Made by a program: the position numbers and the translations under genes | Assembly (NCBI GenBank): GCA_024734555.1 | Contig: JANPWX010000126.1 | Span: 372,001 to 436,000, forward strand | Reading direction: 5' to 3' | From: Trochalopteron elliotii | Lineage: Eukaryota; Chordata; Aves; Passeriformes; Leiothrichidae | Length of the DNA stretch: 64,000 bases | Shown: piece after piece, positions 23,601 through 35,214 of the stretch | Layout of the letters: every line of letters begins with the position of its first letter | Numbering within the stretch: position 1 is the first letter of the stretch | Notes under the pieces: generated by a model | The model's input: only the letters and a program-made list of their open reading frames with translations | Database searches by the model: none | Told to the model about the DNA's origin: nothing

Positions 23601-25330
23601 GATAAAAGGATTGGATTAACCCTCCTCTTCCCTCCCTCCCGTCTACCAGGGACTGGCCACAGTCAAACTGGATTGGAATAGGGAGAAAAGTATAAAGGCT
23701 GGAAGCACAAAGCACATCCATAGACCTGTGCACATGGTGGAGAACAGCTGGACCAGAAGTCATCAGAACCTGATGGGGAAGGCAAAGCAGTGGCTGAGCC
23801 TCTCCACAGACCTTGAAGTGCCCATCCTCAGGCTGCCTGCAAGTTGTGGGCCACTCCTGAGCCCCGAGATCCCTCCTGGCTCTGCCAAGTCTGTGCTGAA
23901 GTTATCAATCAGTGGTAATATGCTTGAGTTAGGGCAGCACAGGCTGAATGTGGGATTCCTCAGTGCAGCCACATCAGAGAAGGACAGTCCCAGCATGGGT
24001 GGGAGCTCTGGATGGACACTGGTCTGAAGGAAAGGCATCCTCTACTTGCATAATCCCATTGCACTCCCTGAGCTTGTGCAGATCACACTTACCCGTTTTA
24101 TCCATCTGAAATCACTTCAGTGATTTCCCTGGAATACATCCCCAGTTACACCCCTCACACCATTGATTAAGGTCTCCCCAGGGTCACCAGCTTGTTTCCA
24201 TGACCTTCTCCAGCAGCCTCTGCTCTGAGCCTTTCTTCCAAGTCCAGCCTCCCCTTGCTGGAGTTCCAGACCTCTGTTTTTAACTCCAGTTCTGCAGTTT
24301 CTTTGGCACAATGAGTGATTCCCGTGGCCACACGGTCACACTGTTACTGATGCCTTTCCTCTGCTAGGAAGATGCATCAGCCCAACTCATCTGAAAAGAG
24401 GCTACTGTGCTGGATGTGCTCTCAGCCCCGTAAGCCTTTAAAGCCATTCTTGAAACACACACTGAAAATGAACATGCAAACACTTATTTCAGCCCAATAA
24501 AAAGAAAAACCATACAGAATTTATTCAGTACGTCTTTAAGAATTGCTTCCAAATTAGGTCTAAGGCTTGAATGCTGAGACTGTGCAGCCCTATTTGATGT
24601 TGCAAACTGCTCTGGCAAACCGGGCTGTCTCCTCCATCTTTTCTGAGCCTTTCAGTGACTTACAGGAAAAAGAAAAGCAGATTTAGCTGCAGTGCCACAC
24701 GCCCAAATCAGAATAAACTGTTGAAATGCTGCTCTGTTCAGAGATTTATGATACAATTAACATTTTCGTTGGTTTCTAATGACTTCTTTCTTCCTTTCTG
24801 AAGCTGACAAGAGAGTAGGAATAGCCACGGGGTATAATCAGACTGTCTGCAAGGTGGAAGGGAAATGAAGCAGAGCAGAAAGGGACTCTCTGAAGCAGCC
24901 GGGTATCATTATTATCTCTTTGTGGGAGCATTAGCACCATTGGAGGGCACTCGGGCACCACTGGAACAAGAGCAGCATAAGAACTTGAATAGAACCGAGG
25001 AGAAGATGAAAAGAATGAAACAGACACTCAGTGACAGGTCTGAATAGTCTCCTTTGTGCCACAAGACTTGCTGAGATTTTGCTATCGCTTGACAAGTGCC
25101 AAAACTCCACAGGTCTGATCTGAAGACTACATGTGTCAACAGGAAGCCTCCCATTAACTTCAGGGAAACTTAGCCCCAGCCAAGGTGTAATAGATCATGT
25201 ACCACCATTACAGGGAAATAAGGGAAATCCATCTTAGAATTCTTGCTACTAATTTTCAGCAATTTTTCACAATCTATCTCATCATCACAGTGTCTACTCA
25301 CACAATAAATCAATGCTTCTGCAGAGCAGC
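23601..25330. other. Non-coding unique DNA, no gene seen
   Basis: The two overlapping 90-100 codon frames around 23.73-24.04 kb on opposite strands shadow each other, and neither resembles a protein family. No repeat family is recognised. Confidence 0.5.
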
Positions 25331-25341
25331 GAGAAAAACGA

Positions 25342-25360
25342 GGGGATGGGGTGGGTGGGG
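25342..25360 (+). promoter_or_regulatory. Strong G-quadruplex motif
   Basis: The sequence GGGGATGGGGTGGGTGGGG has four G-runs of at least three, separated by loops of 2, 1 and 1 bases. Very short loops favour a stable parallel quadruplex. Further G-runs (aaggtggaaggggaaa) follow directly. Such motifs often lie at promoters, enhancers and replication origins. No promoter-like CpG density is seen here, so the role is open. Confidence 0.7.
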
Positions 25361-25790
25361 AAGGTGGAAGGGGAAACGTGTGCCACTCGGGGTAATTGCA
25401 GCAAGAACAAGCCTCCCTTTGGCCCATTAACACAGCTGACTAATTGCTGCCAAGGTGCACAGTGGCCTCACCAGGTGAAGAGACAAAGCTTTAACACCCC
25501 TGCTTGAGAGGGAACTGAGGCACAGGCTGGGAGATTCCTCTGCCGAGGTGCTGAGGAAGGAACAGCTCTTGTGAGATTCCCGTGGCCAAGGCTTGGTGCT
25601 CCACTTGGAAAAAACTGCCAGAGCAAGGCCCTCCTCCATCACTGGAGGCTGCCTGTCTCCAGTAAAGCTCCAGGTGCTGCTGGAAGAGCACGTGCACATC
25701 CCTGCTCCTGCCTCCAGGATTAAGGGGTGACCCTTATGTTTGAGCTTTGGGGAGCCAGAGGGAGTGAGGGGCAGAGGGGTACGAGGGAGT
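25361..25790. other. Non-coding unique DNA
   Basis: CAG/CTG-textured DNA holding a short MIR-like word and a G-rich stretch near 25740-25800 (repeated ggagtgaggg-type strings). No gene or further repeat family recognised. Confidence 0.45.
25509..25532 (-). repeat. MIR-like SINE scrap
   Basis: The plus strand reads 'gggaactgaggcacaggctg', close to the reverse complement of the MIR core segment 'aaactgaggcacagagag'. The match is only about 20 bases, so confidence is low. Confidence 0.22.
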
Positions 25791-25794
25791 GGGG

Positions 25795-26000
25795 AGAACA
25801 GCTGTTAAGCTGTTAGAGATAATAAATTGAATAGCTCTGAAATTGGACCCACAAGGATAAAAGTGATTTTAGTGCCTATAAGACCGACTATAAACTCAAT
25901 CTGTCAGACAGCAGCAGCTGTTAAAGATAATGGTCCTGGTAAATTTAACTTCCAAACTGCCACAAAGGGACTAGTGTGATGTTAAGTTTCTCCCTTCTTT
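25795..26000. other. Enhancer-like AT-rich block
   Basis: Contains AGATAATAAATTGAATAG, TAAAAGTGATTTTAG, CTATAAAC, CTGTCAGACAG (a short palindrome with TALE-like TGTCAG) and AGATAATGG. The block is low in CAG/CTG words compared with its flanks. It is another candidate conserved non-coding element on composition only. Confidence 0.27.
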
Positions 26001-27966
26001 GAAAGGGGGTGGGGAGGAAAAAAAAAAGGCATCAAAAAACCACAAGATCTTAAACACGCATCTCCCGTCAGCTAATCAAAAACTTGCTTTGAAGAGCCAG
26101 GATGGGCAGTACCCCCATGGGGGAGAGAGATCTCCCAGAGGCTTTTAAGCAGATGAATACCTCTGGGCTGCTTTGATAGGATTCTACAAATAATACCAAA
26201 TATTTGCTAATCAGCCAAGGTCAGCGGGGAAAGAAGTGACTCTCTGCTCCAAAGCCAGGCATCTCCTAATTATTTAAGTCCACGCTGTGACTTTATCATC
26301 AGCTCTAGGCAAAGAAAAGCCTCTAGGCTGGACTACTCTGAGCAGATGGTGACTCGGAAACATTCCCTTTCCCTCAGTCCTCCCCTGTTCTGGAAGGGCA
26401 CAGGGACTGCTGATCCTTCCCCAGGAGCTGCCCAGCACAGAGTGTGATGGGGCAGTGACAGGCACTCCCTGCCATGGATGCACTTGCCTGTTCACAGAAA
26501 AGTGTTGCTTGTCCCCAGTGTCCCACCAAAAACACAAGGAATGTTACCACTGAGCCCAGCAGTGTCAGGGTGTGGCTGCAGAGGAAAGCTCTAGAGTGGC
26601 AAGTGTAATTCTTCAGAACCTATTTTCCCTGCCAAGCAGTGATACAGCATGGCTAAGGACACGTTTCACACCGACCCCTGTTCCAAATAAGTCATTTGCA
26701 GCAAGTGGTTTTAACGTGACAATCAGAACTACTTAGGTGATTTTGGAAAGGCATCAGGATTTGGCCACAGGAACTGAACACAGGCCAGTTAACTTCACCT
26801 AACAAAAGCAACTATTGCAACTACAGAATTGTTATAAATGAACCATCATCAATTTCTTACAGAATAAAGCAAACAAGACCCGAATGGCCTGGGTGAGAAA
26901 GGAGGGCTGGTCTCTCTGTACTGCCTCCTCATGCCTGCTTGGCTCCACAGCTCCAGCATGGTTTGCAGCCTGTCCACTTCTCCATCCCTTCCCAGGGCAC
27001 ACCACAGGGACATGAACCTTTCCTTAGCACATATTCTCAATATCCTGCTTGCTTCAGGATCAGAGGAGGGCTTCATCTCAAGAGGATTTCTACACAGCTC
27101 ATTTTTCAACTGCCTGAGTGGTACTCTTGGCCTCTTGCCACTCTGAGGGAAGTGGTTCCTTTGGAAATGTTTTTATCCCAATGGAGACGAGATTTCTCAT
27201 GTGCTTAGCATAACATCTGTGCCTTGGTGGATTTGGATTTCACTGGAGTGAAGGATATGGTGTCAAATGCAGCAATGCTTCCAAACAAGGTCTTGGGAGA
27301 GGACCATGCAACTGCTTTGAAGCAATATCCTAGAGTTACTTCCCAAGCCTGGGATTTTTTTCAAGGGGTTGGAGGAATCACTCCCTTTGGATGCACTTCA
27401 GCAGTACTCATCATTTCTACCCAGGGGTTAAAGAGTGCTGAAAGTCTCAAGTCAGAAGCAGAGCAATGTAAAATAGCTGTAAGCTACTTTGAGTTAAAAA
27501 CTCCTGATTTTATTCAACACTATGGTTATTTATCACTGTTGCTGTCACCCAAGGACACAAGAAGAGTCGAGTCAAACTTAAATACATAGAATACCCAGGG
27601 GGCATTTACAGATATGCTAATAATAGAACAGAGCAACCCCAAACCCCAGTGATTTACACATTGCATTGTCACTGGAAAGCCCCAATTCAAGAGCAGCTCC
27701 CCCAGCCTTTTCTATATCAGTGATAAGGACAGCATGGAAAGGATGGAGGTTAATCCCTGTGAAATGATTTATCACTGCAACCATGTACAATACAGCTTCT
27801 GTCACAGTTGTCTGTCACTTCCCAGCAATGAACCAGGGAACATAATTCTCAGGAACATCCAAGTTTGGAACTGGAGTTCCCCTAAAGCGATTGCCCAGAT
27901 ATGAGCAGCCCCATGCACATGGCACACACTGGTTATCTCCCTCCCATCACATTTCTTTGTGCTCTC
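26001..27966. other. Non-coding unique DNA, no gene seen
   Basis: The best frame is 121 codons (plus, 27224-27589). It has an unremarkable composition and no detectable domain, and I see no convincing splice context. It is the kind of frame worth a protein search, but I give it no product. Confidence 0.45.
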
Positions 27967-28021
27967 AGAGGGGGAAAAAAGAAAAAAAAAGGCGAGGGAA
28001 GGGAGGGGTAGGAAAAAAAAA
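27967..28021 (+). repeat. Near-perfect homopurine tract
   Basis: Fifty-five bases of A and G interrupted by only one C (27993) and one T (28009), with long A runs flanking G-rich words. Such polypurine tracts can form triplex DNA and are frequent sites of length change. Confidence 0.7.
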
Positions 28022-28200
28022 TAGCCTCTGCAGGCCTCCGGGTTAAACTGTGACCTACTTCAATCCACACTGCTGCCCATTATTACCAATCCAATTATTC
28101 CAGACAGGTTAACTCAGCTTTAATTTATGTCAATCCAATTACTTTTTTTTATTATTTATTAAATAAAAAAATCACTTCATGCTTCAAATGATTTATGAAT
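28022..28200. other. Enhancer-like AT-rich block
   Basis: Repeated CCAATTA/CAATCCAATT words (28089-28100 and 28131-28142), TTTAATTTATG, TTATTTATTAAATAAA and AAATGATTTATGAAT occur in about 170 bases. The doubled 'caatccaatta' element, roughly 43 bases apart, is notable. Candidate conserved non-coding element, motif-based only. Confidence 0.28.
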
Positions 28201-30118
28201 ACTGGGTCAGCATCCCAGGGAAAGGACTTGGGAATGCTCAAGGTCAAGGCTGGCCTCATGCAGGAAATCCCTCCCGGAATTTGTGGGGAGAGCTTTACTC
28301 ACCTCATCTCTCTTTTTGTATTTTAATTGGATCTCTCACACAAAAGCTTGTGGCTTCCAGGACTCTGCTCAGTGAGCAGGAATGGTATTCCAATTGCAAA
28401 TATGTTTCAGCTGAAGTAAGAGGCACTTAAATTAACTAGATCTCCGTGTCTGCTGCAGTGTAATGGGACAGTCTAGCACACAGCTTTCCCCTCCAGGGGA
28501 AAAATGAATCCAGGATGGACATTTTTCAGACACAAAGGGGAGTCAAGTATCCAGTTCCTGCAAACATCCACTTCACCCACCTTTGGTGACCTTGTCCAGA
28601 AGGCAACAGTAAAGCTGTTTTAAACAACCCCATCCCTACTTTCACTCCTACCTTCAGTCACTGCCAGGATTCTGGCAAACTTCCCTGACAATCAAGTGCC
28701 TTCTACCAGGGTGCTGTTAAAACAAGTTCAGCAGCTCCTCCTCAGCTGGGCACAAAACCTCAACCTCCTCTTTGCCTCCAGAGCCAGGACTGAGGCACCA
28801 CAAGATGCTGTGTCTGCTTTCTGACACCTCTGGAACTGAGCCCACCGGCCCCCAGAAAAGGCCTCCAGGTGACTCAGGTCAACTTCTGCCACTAACCCAC
28901 CCTCTGACCTTGGCAAACTGCTTTTGACTTGGGTGCCCTGGTTTCCTGTCCCACAGAGCCAGCCACCCCTGGTCATCTTGGGCTGGTCACTACAGCCCCT
29001 GGCAGGGAGCAAGAGAACCAGAGACCCAACAGCCTGCTGACTCCCTGACTCCCAGACAGGCCATGAGCAGAGCTGGGTAAGTTTTTAACACATATTCCTC
29101 AATTCTTTTTTCCCCAGTGTTTCTAATTAGGACCAAAATAGTTTTACTTTTTTTTTTTTTTTTTTTTTTTTAATCCCGTCCAGCTAAACTTTCCAGCTGA
29201 TCTCAGCTGCCCTGGCAGCAGAGTCAGTTCTGTAGATAATGTGGATGCCAGACCATTTCCAAGGCTTTGAGTTAAAACCTTGAGAGGTACCTTGAAGATA
29301 AGACAGAGTTGCTGAAGTCGGTGAGACCCAGTTTCCCAAGCCAAATTGCAGCAGCCAGGAAGCCACACTCTACAGGGGATGGGGCTTCCAAGACAGCCCT
29401 GGAGCAGAGCCTTGGGGGTTGAGGCCACAGAGGCATGCTGAGTCACAGGGAAGAGGATGTAAAGCCTAACTGCATCCAGATGGGGAAATAAAGGGAAGAG
29501 AGATTTCAAGGGTAAGCATAAAATCGCTTCCAAAAAAGCATCTTCCTTTTGGAAAAAGAAAAGGGAAGAAAAAGCATCTGAAATCAAGAATGTAATTTTA
29601 ACAGCCTCCTCAAAATGGTTCCTTCACCTCCTTAGATGAACAAAACAAGGACTACCTACATCTCAGCCTTAACCAGACAGCTGGACAATAGGGTTATCCA
29701 AAACCATCTCAGTCATGGACAATGCAGCAAATCCTCTGCCTGAATCCGTGTCCAGACATCCAAACACTGAGTCACTTCAGTATCCCAGCCAGTGTGTCCT
29801 TGAGGAAGAAAAGCCAGACACTCAGCTGGGACACCCTGCAATGCCAGACACCCTCCTGGGGCAGAGCCCCTTGGGAGCAGTGCCAACCAGAGTGAGGATC
29901 TCTGACAGGAGGTGGGATGTTTCATCACCCTTTCTCAGTTTCTCCTGCCTTTTCATCCTCCCCACTGTCACCAGCAGCCTGGGCAGCAACCCTTTCCCAT
30001 CCCTCCCCTTTCCCAGCCCTCCCACGCTGCTTTGGGAATAGGGCATGTCTGTTTTTATCTAACATCCTGAGAATAATTATCAGCGTGCACAGATTGCTTG
30101 GAGCTGACTGGGTATTGC
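28201..30118. other. Non-coding DNA with long poly-T
   Basis: No gene seen. The 147-codon minus-strand frame at 29144-29587 ends in a Lys run encoded by the T24 tract and has no domain. A polyadenylated retrocopy on the minus strand was considered for the T tract. There is no TTTATT (AATAAA complement) immediately to its right. Confidence 0.5.
29148..29171. repeat. T24 mononucleotide run
   Basis: Twenty-four consecutive T, the longest homopolymer in the window. Its length is prone to polymorphism and to sequencing error. Confidence 0.9.
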
Positions 30119-30187
30119 CATCCTACCCCAATTTTAGATGAGGACACCAGAAGAGGTCAGTAGGCTACTAACAGGCTACTCAGTTCC
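30119..30187 (-). repeat. MIR-like SINE fragment
   Basis: On the plus strand 'ccatcctaccccaatttta', 'gatgaggacaccagaagagg' and 'tcagtaggctactaac' parallel the reverse complement of the MIR core (cattttacagatgaggaaac, then gcacagagaggttaag). This is the best of the MIR-like matches here. It remains a by-eye resemblance to an ancient family. Confidence 0.38.
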
Positions 30188-30623
30188 CAATGGCACCACA
30201 TTAAGGGGTGAAGGACTTTAGAACTTATTTAGTACAGAGTTAAATGCTGGATAAGGAAAGCATTAACATGCACAAGCCTATTATATTATCCCTTTCCTTA
30301 CCCTCAGGCTGTGCCATTAGGAAAGTACTTGAGAAACTGGAATTTTGCTGTATGGCTTCAATAGATGTCCACGTGCTTCTCAAGGACTTTTTGGATACAG
30401 CTTTGTGGAATGCACAGCCCAAAGTCATTATGTTCTGAAGCAGTTGTTGAGTTGTCTGAAAGCAGACAAATGGAAACAGAACCCTAAGCAAAAATACTAA
30501 CTTGTGCAAAGAGGGATTTTTGAAATTCAGGAAATGCATTACTAAAGCCAGAGAATTTTAAACCCACATTTTGCATGCCACCAAAGAAATGTGGATGGGC
30601 CTCCTTGGAGAGAAAAAAAACCC

Positions 30624-30643
30624 CAAACAAACAAACAAACAAA
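30624..30643. repeat. CAAA tetranucleotide repeat
   Basis: Five perfect CAAA units inside a longer A/C-only low-complexity patch, about 30612-30680. An A-rich 'aaaccccaaacaaac' style patch of this sort is common in bird genomes. Confidence 0.8.
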
Positions 30644-33600
30644 ACAAAAGAAAAACCAAAAAAACCCCACAACTAAAAAGAAAAAGCACATGTCCACCAA
30701 GTGGCTTTGAAATTTCCATTCCAAACACCAAGATGGCCCCTTGGGCTGGGACAGCATTGTTTCAATTAGTGCTGCTCTGCCCAGCCTAATTGTAAGAGTT
30801 GGGAACAGCCAGCATTCCCAAGGGGCCATGAGCTCTTCCCCCTATTGTTTTAGGCTCAGCCCTGAGAGAGCAAGTGGAGGAATACCAGAGACAAACAGGA
30901 GGGAAGCAGCTGTATTCACTTTCCCTAGGGCTATTTCTGCCAAGCCTTAAAATAATATTGAGATCCTTCACCCTCCTCCCTCTGCATTTTCTACCACAGA
31001 TGCCAGGTTTGTCCTGAGTTGTCTGACCAGGCACTGCATCTCCTGAATGGAAGCCCCACTTTTGAGGGCAAAGTCTAATGTAGGCAGGTGAAAGAAAAAC
31101 CCTCACAGTTCCTGCTGCAAGACAGCTGCCTTTGGGTGAGTCCAGGGGAGAGTTTGCTCTTTGCTAACAAGGGCTGGAAACACTTCCAGTTCCAGGCTGG
31201 TATGCACAGAGGGGAACCAGTCCCTCAGGACCCCCTCTCTGCCCTTCATTTCAAAACAAGTCCCTCAGCAGGCTCCTGCTCAGCATGTACTGTCAGTTCA
31301 CTCATGACACGTGCTCGTGTTGCTTTTCTGCCAACCCTCTTCAAAAGCAAAAAGAAGGAGATGAAAAAAGAAAAAAGTACAGCAAAAAATGATGCCACTC
31401 TCAAGAAATGGCACTTTAGGCAGTCTCCACTACATCAGTAATGACAGTCAATAGTGCCTCCAAGGACTTGCTTTCTTCAAGTCAATACTACATTCTGACA
31501 GCCAACTTCTTCCTGGGATCCATGAGCCTCTCTTCCAGATTCAATCTTGTTCAGACAATCATTCCTCCAAGGCTTTTATCCAGCCTACAGATAGCGCAGA
31601 GATACAGGAGCCAAACTGTGAGGAAATCTTCCTGCTACTATCCAAAAATGCACTTCTTTACTGAGTGGCTTTTCTTACCCACCAGGGTCACACAAAGCAT
31701 CAAGCAAGTCAAGGGTCATGAGAAATACAGCAGAGATGCTTAAACAAATACCTCATCCTGGATTCCACACAGCTTAGGCTTCAGGTGATCTCCTCCTACA
31801 GCTTTCCCTCTCAGGGGATTTACCACTGCACTGGCTTGCAAAGACATGCACAAGAGGAAAGCAAGCCAGAGAACAGAACCTTCCAAGAAGACACCACAAC
31901 TTAAAGTCTCCAAAGCTCATTTCCCTGACTTGGCTGCCTAAGCTAAAGCCAAGATGGTACCCACCAATATCTATCACCAGTTTTAGTGTCTCAGCAAGGA
32001 AGGTCTCATCTTGTTAAAGAACTATTCACTTCCATCATTAAAAACATCTTTAGCAGACAGTCCTTTTCCTCAGGCACCAAGGATGAAATACACAGTCATC
32101 TTTAAAGAAGGCTTGGAGAAGAGAAATCATGTACTAATATAATTAAGTTCAGTGCAACAAGCCCCTGGCCTTCACCTGCAAAGACACAAGTGTAATTGCA
32201 ATATTAAACAGACACATGAAAGGCCTCCAGGGCATAACAGGTTTTGCAGAGATCAACAGCAAGTCCTGTGCCTTGGCAAGCACAGCCTTAGCAGCTTCCA
32301 CACCAAAAGGGAGGTGCTTTGTGATCATCTGCATTGATGGCCCTATTTTACTCACAGCCTTGTATTTCAGGAAAGCCTTGGACAGAGCCTTGTTTTTAAG
32401 GCACATCCAGTAAGGACCTGTTCCTGCTTCTGCAGAAGCCTAGTTTTAATGTACCTGCATGTTGTGTGTTGCCAGGAGGAGCAGAGGGGTTCCCTGGCAG
32501 ATGGTGAGCAGCACAGGGAAAGAGAGCCACTGTAAATTAACCTGCTGCTCCCAGCTTTGGAACACCACAGCAGGAAAGTCATGTTACAGAGGTGTCCTTG
32601 AGGTGCTCCTCCTTTCCTACGTGACCAAAACCTTTTATGAAATGAAAGCTGTCTATCAAAGAACATGTCATCAACTAAACTGGGCTCTGCCTTATTCATC
32701 ACCAGAGCCTCTGTCCTCCCTGCACATGTGATACCTGGAGTGAAGGAGTGGACACCAAACCCCACAGCTGATGCTGCTCAGTGAGTAGATGAGGGCAAGC
32801 CTGGGAAACAAGGAATGAGTTTTTTTTCAGCACCTTACACCTGAAAAAACTCTGCAGCACCAGTAAGAAGAGCATTACACACCCAAAAGGCAAGACTTTC
32901 CAGTGTCACAGAAAGTTCACCATCTCAGAGTGAGAATGTTGGTGACTGATGGGGTCCAGGGAGGGAAGGATTACTGCTGTTTGTACAGCTTTATGGAGGG
33001 AGCTGTAAGAGTGTTCTGTAGATGAAATCAGTACATATTTGCACATTAATGTAATTTAACCTGAACTCATTCTTTCTTTTAAACCTCTGGAGTGGCAGGG
33101 AAGACCCATGAGCAAACAGGCAAAGAACATCTTTATTAGGGAAATGCTAAGGTGACAGTCTGTAACTTGTCAGGCAGCTAAGGCTATCAGGAGGCAGCAG
33201 ATACATGGAAGAACAAAGACTGCAGCAAAGAAATGTCTCAAAAGTGTTCTCCAGTACCCACACAGAACAGAGAATTTTACCTAGCAAATGCAGTTAAAGC
33301 AGTGTAATCCTACACACTCAGGAATAGCTTGCTTGCATGGCTGTTCTCTTAGAAGGAGCTGCTTTACCAAAAACAGATGTTCACACAAAATCCCCAGAGG
33401 CTTCTGAAAATCCCCTGCAGTTAAGAGCTGTCATGATCAGTATTTTGTACAAAATAATGCCAAGGACTGCTCAGTTCCCCACAGGGCAAGGCAGCTCTTT
33501 AGAGATTTTGTTACCTCAGCCCTCCTCTCCTCATTGTGCTGATCCAGGACAAACTCACCTTGGTGGCCCACAGCAGAGGGGACAGGCTGACTGTGCTGCT

Positions 33601-35170
33601 TGGCTTTGTCCCAGCTCAGCCTGTCCTTCCACAGATGGTGCAGGAGCACAAGAAGTCACCTTGGGTGCTGCAGTTAAATCAGCAAATATGAGCATAGACT
33701 GGTTTAGCTTGTCACACACAGCCTCAAATATTATTTTTGGTCCCACTGACCTCTCTCTCACAACACCTCTGTGGAGATGCCCCTTCCAGTGCTGTGCAGA
33801 CCTGCAGCTCCAGAGCAGCACAGACACACCCTGATGAGCTGGGACACCCAGCAGCAGCAGGAAGGGATGTCTGTAAGGGCTCTCCATGCAGCTCAAGCAG
33901 GTGTTCCCAGTCAGGCTGAGCTCCTTGCTGGCACTGCTGGGCAGATCCCAAAGCCTGGCACAGGTTCCCACTGTGCTTTATTCACAGCCCTGACGACATG
34001 ACTTCAAGCCCAAAGCTGCCAGCTTTGTGCAGCTGGAGCTAAAGGTCTCTACCAGTAACAATGATCACAGCATTCCTAGGAAGGGACTCACTCAGACCAA
34101 GTAGTGGATAGAGCTGAGTCAGATGGGATAAACTCTCAGCATAACCCACTTAGAAGAAAGCTACCTCCTCAGCATGAAGAGAAAGGGAAGGAAAAAAGCA
34201 GTATCCTGGGAAGTGATTAAGAACGTTGCTGAGGAAAATGTCCTTAATGAGCTGCAGGATTTCCCATCACAGCTTCGGGGTGAGACTGCAGAGACAGGAT
34301 GCAGAGCTCTCTCTCCCACACATCCCTTCATTCTGCGCTGCAGCCTGCAATCAGGGAAAGCATTCCAGCACTCCTCCAGCCTCACCAGCCACAGGACTGC
34401 TGTTACCCAGCCCTCTGACCACAGCTCCTCCAGTCAGGGAGTCCAGAAATTGTCTGCACTATAAGCAGGACATTTTGCCTGGGCCCCCCCAGACTCAGAT
34501 GTGCAGCATATCCCAAATGCCTGTGATCCTTGTCCCAGCAACAGCTCCCAGTGGCTGAAGCACAGGACAGTGCCCAGCTGACCCCCCAAATAGAGGGAAG
34601 CACGCTGCTTCCTGCCAGGTTGACTGCACTAACATTACACAAGGAGCTTCAGTGCCTCTGGTAAATACTGCACAGACTTGTTTAGCCTGTGGCTCTTTAC
34701 ACGCACCCACCAGACTCTTTAGATGTTCCAACACAGCATTTCGTATGGAGGACAGAGTAGGAAAGGCTGAGCAATGAAAGCAGGGATTGTTACCAGCTTT
34801 AACAGGCTTTGGATCATGCCAAGAACAAGTTTCACTGTTTTAGTTGCCTCAGTATGATAATCCCACATCTTTTCTATAATAATCAGATGCTCCTACACTG
34901 CAGTCAGCAGCAGAGGACAAAATGAGTAGTAAAGAGACAAGCAGCAATCTCTTTGAAGAGCTGAGAGGACTGCCAAGAATATTTGTAATCTGATTTCATC
35001 CCTTGCCTTCCCTGACCTGTCACTGGAACTCAAGGTGATCTACACAGTGGGTTCCAGGTTGTGGTACACAGATCTCTTCTGAGCAAACCAAGGAAAGCAA
35101 ACTGATGGGCAGGCTGAGATTCCTCACAGGTCTACATCACTGACCTACACCAACCCATGAGTTCATTTAT

Positions 35171-35214
35171 GAAGGAGTTTCACTTTATTACCATTGAGGA
35201 AGGAGTTTCACTTT
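35171..35214. repeat. 16-base direct repeat, period 28
   Basis: The word gaaggagtttcacttt occurs exactly at 35171-35186 and 35199-35214, with 12 bases between. This looks like a small local duplication with a diverged remainder. Confidence 0.75.

Noticed and set aside
29148..29587. Processed pseudogene on the minus strand with the T24 run as its poly-A tail
   Set aside because: No polyadenylation signal complement next to the T run, no target-site duplication found and no recognisable protein remnant.
33337..33834. 165-codon plus-strand frame
   Set aside because: Overlapped by comparable open frames on the opposite strand. No domain or biased codon pattern.
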